Of a DNA stretch of 64,000 nucleotides, positions 60,501 to 64,000 are shown one piece after another. Position numbers and translations under genes: made by a program. Every line of letters begins with the position of its first letter. Position 1 is the stretch's first letter. The DNA is from Sporomusaceae bacterium (lineage in GTDB: Bacteria > Bacillota > Negativicutes > Sporomusales > UBA7701), in the NCBI GenBank assembly GCA_031460455.1, contig JAVKTQ010000017.1:1-64000 (forward strand). The letters run 5' to 3'. The notes under the pieces are model-generated. The model had not been told where the DNA came from. It saw nothing but the letters and a program-made list of their open reading frames with translations, and ran no database searches.

Positions 60501-61005
60501 GGCCGAAGATGGCGACGTATTCGCGGGCGAGCGCCTCGGCGCCGGCTTTGTCGCCGCGGAGCAGGAGCTGGGGCAGCTCGCCGGCCAGGCAGGCGCTGAG
60601 GGCGATGATGCCGTCGCTGTATTCGCGGAGGATTTCTTTGTCGATGCGCGGTTTATAGTAGAAGCCTTCGGTGTGGGCGCGGGAGACGAGTTCCATGAGG
60701 TTGCGGTAGCCGGTGGCGTTTTCGGCCAGGAGGACGAGGTGGTAGTATGCTTCGCCTTCGACGGTGGTTTTTTCGAGCCGCGAGCGCGGCGCGACATAGA
60801 CCTCGCAGCCAATGACCGGCTTGATGCCCTTTTTGACGGCGTGTTTAAAGAAGTCGACGACGCCGCTCATGGTGCCGTGGTCGGTGATGGCGACGGCGGG
60901 CATGCCGAGCTCTTGGGCGCGGGCGACGAGGCGCTCGACGCGGCTGGCGCCGTCGAGGAGGCTGAATTCGGTGTGGTTGTGGAGGTGGACGAAGGGGTTA
61001 GTCAT
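57580..61005 (-). CDS. dnaE: DNA polymerase III alpha subunit
   Basis: 1141 residues from the ATG at 61005, behind GAAAGGA. The PHP domain starts FVHLHNHTEFSLLDGASRVE and has AITDHGTMSG. The polymerase core carries GPGRGSAAGSIVAYLLGITN and PDIDIDFCYVRR with the catalytic Asp. Then come the helix-hairpin-helix region and an OB domain near the end (VKVAGLVAGAKRITTKSGDM). It is the replicative polymerase subunit of DnaE type, full length. The stop lies against repeat copy 7. Confidence 0.97.
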   Translation of the reverse strand: MTNPFVHLHNHTEFSLLDGASRVERLVARAQELGMPAVAITDHGTMSGVVDFFKHAVKKGIKPVIGCEVYVAPRSRLEKTTVEGEAYYHLVLLAENATGYRNLMELVSRAHTEGFYYKPRIDKEILREYSDGIIALSACLAGELPQLLLRGDKAGAEALAREYVAIFGPDNFFIELQDHGLPEQKQVNPMLAALAAKIGVGLVATNDIHYIDRQDAESHDVLLCIQTGKTVDDAGRMRFTGSEFYLKSADEMAALFAAYPEALANTVRIAERCDLSLEFGKLYLPEFPIPAGQTPEQYLRSLCLEKLPARYPAAGQTETDRLDYELATIAQMGFASYFLIVWDFVNYARQQGIAVGPGRGSAAGSIVAYLLGITNIDPLKYGLLFERFLNPERVTMPDIDIDFCYVRRGKIIEYVVERYGADRVAQIITFGTMAAKAAIRDVGRALNMPYGDVDRIAKLVPGELGITLHRALEVSGELKTLYQADPEIKKLLDLAMSVEGLPRHASTHAAGVVIANEPLTHYVPLQNSSEGFVTTQYDKDRIEEIGLLKMDLLGLRTLTVIGDALALIKENRGLAVDIDAIPLDDPKTSAMLSAGDTAGVFQMESSGMTNLVKELKPERFEDLIPLVALYRPGPLGSGMVTDFINGRHGRKKVTYLHPLLEPILKDTFGVILYQEQVMQIASTLAGFTLGQADLLRRAMGKKKPEVIAAQRENFMKGAAEHRINPKLAEEIFNLIAHFADYGFNKSHSAAYALVAYQTAWLKANYPQEFMAALLTSIMGANDKVGFYIEECRRMGLAVLPPDINASSAGFTVDGAAIRFGLAGVKNVGDNAIAGILAVRAAGGRFASLVDFCSRIDMRLVNKRMLESLIKCGAFDSFGWKRSQLLAALDQAAEVAACRQRDRDSGQLGLFGDDSDTCADDIAPPRLDELPPAELLAMEKEMTGFYVTGHPLDQYREIMKSYTAVGLLSGGEYGDGQPVKVAGLVAGAKRITTKSGDMMCFVNLEDFTGQIEVVVFPRLFDKISRIVLPDAAVAASGRLNVGEETVKIIAEDIVPLEAGVQPASGKKAGEVRIRLGEGQENDAVFDLLKGVFARHRGQAVVYLHFTASRRVVRTDRQYWLDPSPEAVKELEEILGPGTVQVN

Positions 61006-61121
61006 CGATTTTTGTCCTTTCGGTATATAGGAGGCCGCCGGCTGGATAATCAATGGGGTATTTTAGGACAAGTTCTCTTCTCGAGGCAGCGATACCTCCT
61101 TTGCCGATTGACCGGTAATCG

Positions 61122-61154
61122 AAAGGCCCCGGGCCGAAACCCGGGACCTTTTTT
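61122..61154. terminator. Terminator between the peroxiredoxin and dnaE genes
   Basis: The stem of AAAGGCCCCGGG and CCCGGGACCTTTTTT (61122-61133, 61140-61154) has a six-base loop. It lies 19 bp past the peroxiredoxin stop. Confidence 0.8.
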
Positions 61155-61173
61155 CCCGCGGAGCTGTTTACCG

Positions 61174-61632
61174 CTATTTGCCCAGGACGGCCAGGACTTC
61201 GTCGATATCGGGCAGTTGGGGGATATCGTAGATTTTTACCCACAGCACTTTGCCGTTTTCGTCGAGGATGACGTTGGCCCGCTGGGAGAAGCCTTCGACT
61301 TCCCGGAACAGGCCGTAGTCCATGGCTGCCTTGCCGTGGGGCCAGAAGTCGGCGAGCAGTTTGACGGTGGCGATTTTGAGTTCTTTCGCCCAGGCGTTCT
61401 TGGACGGGTAGGCGTCGATGCTGAGCCCCAGCGGAACGGTGTTGAGGCGTTCGAAGTCGGCAAGGTGGTCTTCGAGCGCTTTCATCTGATCGGCGCAGAC
61501 CCTGGTCCATGCTAGGGGGTGCCAACTGAGCAGCACTTTTTTGCCCCGGTAAGCTTTGAGTTCGATGAGTTCGCCCCGGTTGTCCTTGAGGGCAAAGTCG
61601 GGGGCGAGGTCGCCGACGGCGATAGGTTTCAT
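61174..61632 (-). CDS. Peroxiredoxin (AhpC/TSA family)
   Basis: 152 residues. GDLAPDFALKDNRGELIELK opens the fold and the peroxidatic Cys is in LAWTRVCADQMKALED, a variant of the usual PLAFTPVCT. No second conserved Cys is visible, so it is probably a one-Cys type. It detoxifies peroxides. GGAGGAAAAG precedes the ATG. Unlike the Bcp-type gene at 34062, this one uses a normal Cys codon. Confidence 0.9.
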   Translation of the reverse strand: MKPIAVGDLAPDFALKDNRGELIELKAYRGKKVLLSWHPLAWTRVCADQMKALEDHLADFERLNTVPLGLSIDAYPSKNAWAKELKIATVKLLADFWPHGKAAMDYGLFREVEGFSQRANVILDENGKVLWVKIYDIPQLPDIDEVLAVLGK

Positions 61633-61841
61633 TTCTTTTCCTCCTTCTGTGATTTCATTTTATTAAGGGTTGGCTGGCCGTTTGTGGCGACGGTGGAGCC
61701 GCGGCCGGTCTTCCCGCTGTCTGTATGACATATATTTTCGGTAGACGGGGGAGCAATTCCTCTGAAAATTGTGTTTGTTCGCGAAAGGGATTGTCCGCGT
61801 TATGCAGAATTTCTTATGTGGCTATAACGGGAGGTTTTGAC

Positions 61842-62696
61842 ATGCATCATATCGGCATTCTTCAGCTTACCCAGCATCTGGACGACGCCGTCCAGGGCTT
61901 CAAGGCCGGTCTGGCGGAGGACGGCCCGGAGGCGACGTTCACTTATCTTAACGCCGACGGCAACGCGGCGCTGCTGCCGGCGCTGGCGGCGGAGCTCGCC
62001 GCACGAGGGGCGGAGCTGATTTTCGCCTGCTCGACGCCGGCGGCCAAGGCGGCCGTGGACCTGGCGGCCTCTATTCCGGTGGTGTTTACGCCGGTGTTCG
62101 ACCCGGCGGGGGCCGGCCTGCTGGCCGCGGGCAAGGCGACCGGTATGGCGGGCATGGTGCCGGCGGCGGCGAAGGTGGCGTTCATGCGCCGGCTGCTTCC
62201 GGCGGCGCGCACGGTCGGGGTGCTTTATCACGACGGCGACGCCAACGCGGTGCTGGAGGCGGATAATTTCCGCCTTGCGGCGGCGGGAACGTATGAGCTT
62301 ATTAATTTTGCCGTTTCGCGGTCTGACCACCTGTCCACATTCGATGAGAGGCTGGCTGTCAGGCCTGACGCCCTATTTCTGCCGATCGGGCGGGTGGTGG
62401 AGGAGAATTTTGCGACGGTCGCCTATTACGCGGAGTTGGCCGGCGTGCCGGTGGTGGCCTCCAGCCCCGCCAACGTGGCCGCCGGCGCGCTCGGCGCTCT
62501 GACCGCCGATCACTATAAGCTGGGCTGCGCGTGCGCCGGGCAGGCGGCCCGCATTCTCGCCGGCGCGGCCCCAAGCAGCCTGCTGGTGGGCAAGGCGGAC
62601 GACCCGGACGTGCTGCTGAACGCGGCGGCGGCCCGGAGCCTGGGGCTGACGCTGCCGGTGGAGCTTGTGAAGATTGCGAGGGAAGTGTATGAGTGA
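61842..62696 (+). CDS. TrpX-like ABC substrate-binding protein without signal peptide
   Basis: 284 residues from the ATG at 61842 (GGGAGG upstream). It begins directly with the mature fold, IGILQLTQHLDDAVQGFKAG, then ELIFACSTPAAKAAVDLA, VVFTPVFDPAGAGLLAAG and VGVLYHDGDANAVLEADNF. The family normally binds amino acids or similar ligands outside the cell, but no signal peptide or lipobox is present and the upstream frame has none either. It may be a cytoplasmic ligand sensor. Its end overlaps the U32 peptidase start by eight bases, so the two are translated together. Confidence 0.8.
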   Translation: MHHIGILQLTQHLDDAVQGFKAGLAEDGPEATFTYLNADGNAALLPALAAELAARGAELIFACSTPAAKAAVDLAASIPVVFTPVFDPAGAGLLAAGKATGMAGMVPAAAKVAFMRRLLPAARTVGVLYHDGDANAVLEADNFRLAAAGTYELINFAVSRSDHLSTFDERLAVRPDALFLPIGRVVEENFATVAYYAELAGVPVVASSPANVAAGALGALTADHYKLGCACAGQAARILAGAAPSSLLVGKADDPDVLLNAAAARSLGLTLPVELVKIAREVYE

Positions 62697-64000
62697 AGTT
62701 GAATTGCCGGGATTGCGTAAAAAGATCCAGATGCAAGGCGCACCGGAAGATGCGCCGCGCCGCGTACTCGGAACGTACGCAAGCAAGCATCTGAGGAGCA
62801 ACGACGCAGATGGACTTTTTATGCAATCCTCAGGTACCGTAGAACTGCTTGCTCCGGCAGGCACCTGGGAGGCGCTTGTGGCGGCGGTGGACGCCGGGGC
62901 GGATGCGGTTTACCTCGGCGGCAAACGCTTCAATATGCGGCTGCACCGCCGGGACGCCAATTTCGACGACGACGCCCTGGCGAGGGCGGTGGCGTTTACC
63001 CGCGCCCGCGGGGTGCGCCTGTATGTGACGGTGAATAATCTGATCAGCGAGGCCGAGCTGCCGGCGCTGCGCGCGTATCTCGCTTTCCTGCAGGAGCTGG
63101 GGCCGGACGCGCTGATTATCCAGGACCCCTGCCTGCTGGAGCTTGCCCGCGAGGAGGGCCTGACGCTGCCGCTCCATGCGTCGGTGATGATGAATACCCA
63201 CAATGAGGCGGCGGTGCGCACTCTGCAGGATTACGGGGTGACGCGGGTCGTTTTTAACCGGGAGATGACGCTTGCCCAGTTGACGTTGATCAGGGAACGG
63301 ACGGGCATCGAACTGGAGTATTTCGTGCATGGGGATATGTGCGTGGCCCACAGCGGGCAGTGCCTGCATTCGGGGGTGGTGTTCGGCCAGAGTTCGAACC
63401 GCGGCCGCTGCCTGAAGCCGTGCCGCTGGCCGTACGGGTTCACGGCGGCGGGCACGCCGCTGGCGGCGGAACGCGACCCCGGCCCGTATAAGCTGGCGCT
63501 CAAGGATATGTGCCTATATCTGCATCTGCCGCAGCTTATCCAGGCGGGAGTGCTGTCGTTCAAGATCGAGGGGCGCATGCGGACCGCCGATTTCGTCGGC
63601 CGCGTGACCGGCCTGTATCGCCGGGCGATCGACCGCTATTTGGCCGATCCGGCCGGCTATACCGCCGATCAGGCAGAGTGGCGCGAGCTTCACGCCAGCC
63701 GGGCGCGCGATTTTTCGACGTGCTACGCGTTCGGCAACCCCGGCGCGGCGGCGGTGGATTTCAGCGGCGCGCGCGAGCCGCGCTTCTTCAGCCAGGCGGT
63801 GAAGGAGGTGTCGGCGGCGGCGCCGGCGGCCGGCCTGCCGGCCGGGGGCGAAGGGGCGGCACGGCCGCGGGCGCTGCTGACGGTGAGGGTGGCGGATATG
63901 GCGGCGTTGGCGGCGGCGTATGATAACGGCGCCGATGTGGCTTATGTGGGCGGCGAGGCTTTCAAGCCGGCCAGACCCTGGACGCTGGCGGATATCGCTG
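62689..64000 (+). CDS. U32-family peptidase (open at right edge) with repeat-derived N-terminal insert
   Basis: The ATG at 62689 follows GAGGGAAG by three bases and overlaps the previous stop. The frame stays open to the window end. U32 signatures are TVELLAPAGTWEALVAAVDA, DAVYLGGKRFNMRLHRRDAN, then LEYFVHGDMCVAHSGQC and SNRGRCLKPCRWPY. Normal U32 proteins begin at the ELLAPAG part. Here about 45 extra codons precede it (including IQMQGAPEDAPRRVLGTYAS), encoded by repeat copy 8, which lies in frame without a stop. A later start at 62821 is possible but has only a weak ribosome site. Relatives act as peptidases or in RNA/ubiquinone hydroxylation; role unknown here. Confidence 0.88.
   Translation, partial: MSEVELPGLRKKIQMQGAPEDAPRRVLGTYASKHLRSNDADGLFMQSSGTVELLAPAGTWEALVAAVDAGADAVYLGGKRFNMRLHRRDANFDDDALARAVAFTRARGVRLYVTVNNLISEAELPALRAYLAFLQELGPDALIIQDPCLLELAREEGLTLPLHASVMMNTHNEAAVRTLQDYGVTRVVFNREMTLAQLTLIRERTGIELEYFVHGDMCVAHSGQCLHSGVVFGQSSNRGRCLKPCRWPYGFTAAGTPLAAERDPGPYKLALKDMCLYLHLPQLIQAGVLSFKIEGRMRTADFVGRVTGLYRRAIDRYLADPAGYTADQAEWRELHASRARDFSTCYAFGNPGAAAVDFSGAREPRFFSQAVKEVSAAAPAAGLPAGGEGAARPRALLTVRVADMAALAAAYDNGADVAYVGGEAFKPARPWTLADIA
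62710..62829. repeat. Palindromic repeat family, copy 8 (inside a coding frame)
   Basis: Outer arms GGATTGCGTAAAAAGATCC and GGACTTTTTATGCAATCC pair with few mismatches. The conserved blocks are intact (right block with GACGC for GCCGC). The inner stem is GATGC/GCATC and the top stem GCGTAC/GTACGC. Unlike the other copies, which sit in gaps or at stop codons, this one is read through by the U32 peptidase frame. Confidence 0.92.

Noticed and set aside
25351-62829. CRISPR array or insertion-sequence ends as explanation for the dispersed repeats
   Set aside because: Copies are kilobases apart, not regularly spaced, and none flanks a transposase gene.

Overview
The window looks like the chromosome of an anaerobic, spore-former-type Firmicute, most likely a Negativicute of the Sporomusaceae (inference). 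The grounds are strong AGGAGG-type ribosome sites, an electron-transfer flavoprotein alpha subunit with a built-in ferredoxin, TRAP-TAXI uptake systems, a sigma-54-controlled 3-hydroxybutyrate/crotonate cluster, and two genes with in-frame TGA codons best read as selenocysteine. No 16S rRNA gene is present to settle the taxonomy.

Region A (1-21.3 kb) is a single long block of genes on the minus strand. It is visibly less GC-rich at third positions than the rest. Read in the direction of transcription it holds an FCD-type GntR regulator, a sigma-A promoter with candidate operator sites, a ferredoxin/BFD protein, a distant lactate-racemase-like protein, a TAXI binding protein with its TRAP permease, a UbiD-family decarboxylase with a 57-residue zinc-ribbon partner, an enoyl-CoA hydratase, an HMG-CoA-lyase-like protein without the catalytic cysteine, a four-subunit 2-oxoacid:ferredoxin oxidoreductase, an MFS carrier, a second TAXI/DUF1850/TRAP system, a ModD-like and a MoCF-domain protein, UbiX, an LpdD-like protein, a 2-hydroxyacid dehydrogenase, and the start of a CoA-transferase. 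This has the shape of an uncharacterised catabolic pathway: import of a carboxylate, prenyl-FMN decarboxylation, CoA activation, hydration, C-C cleavage and ferredoxin-linked oxidation. The block ends beside a broken tyrosine-recombinase remnant and a tRNA-Leu(CAA) gene whose 3' end faces the block, so it is probably an integrated island.

Region B (22-44 kb) is very GC-rich and mixed: a metallopeptidase, an old-yellow-enzyme reductase, an orphan tungstate-binding protein, a DapA-family aldolase, an L,D-transpeptidase, a nitroreductase, transporters, D-amino-acid transaminase, pyruvate kinase and others. Within 4.5 kb lie two probable selenoproteins (a small CC/Se-type protein and a Bcp-type peroxiredoxin with UGA at the peroxidatic position), plus a cysteine-rich Cys-Phe-Pro-Arg repeat protein.

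Region C (40.9-56.4 kb) is a short-chain acyl-CoA cluster: thiolases, SDR, MaoC and crotonase hydratases, 3-hydroxybutyryl-CoA dehydrogenase, acyl-CoA dehydrogenase with EtfBA, a CoA-transferase and a GntP-family permease. Three near-perfect sigma-54 promoters serve it, and a CBS-PAS-AAA+ sigma-54 activator is encoded nearby.

Region D (56.7-64 kb) holds a DUF218 protein, dnaE, a peroxiredoxin, a binding protein without a signal peptide and a U32 peptidase.

Scattered from 25 kb to the end are eight copies of a 115-235 bp palindromic repeat. It has fixed internal blocks and arms whose sequence varies between copies while pairing is kept. One copy lies inside the reading frame of the U32 peptidase gene.
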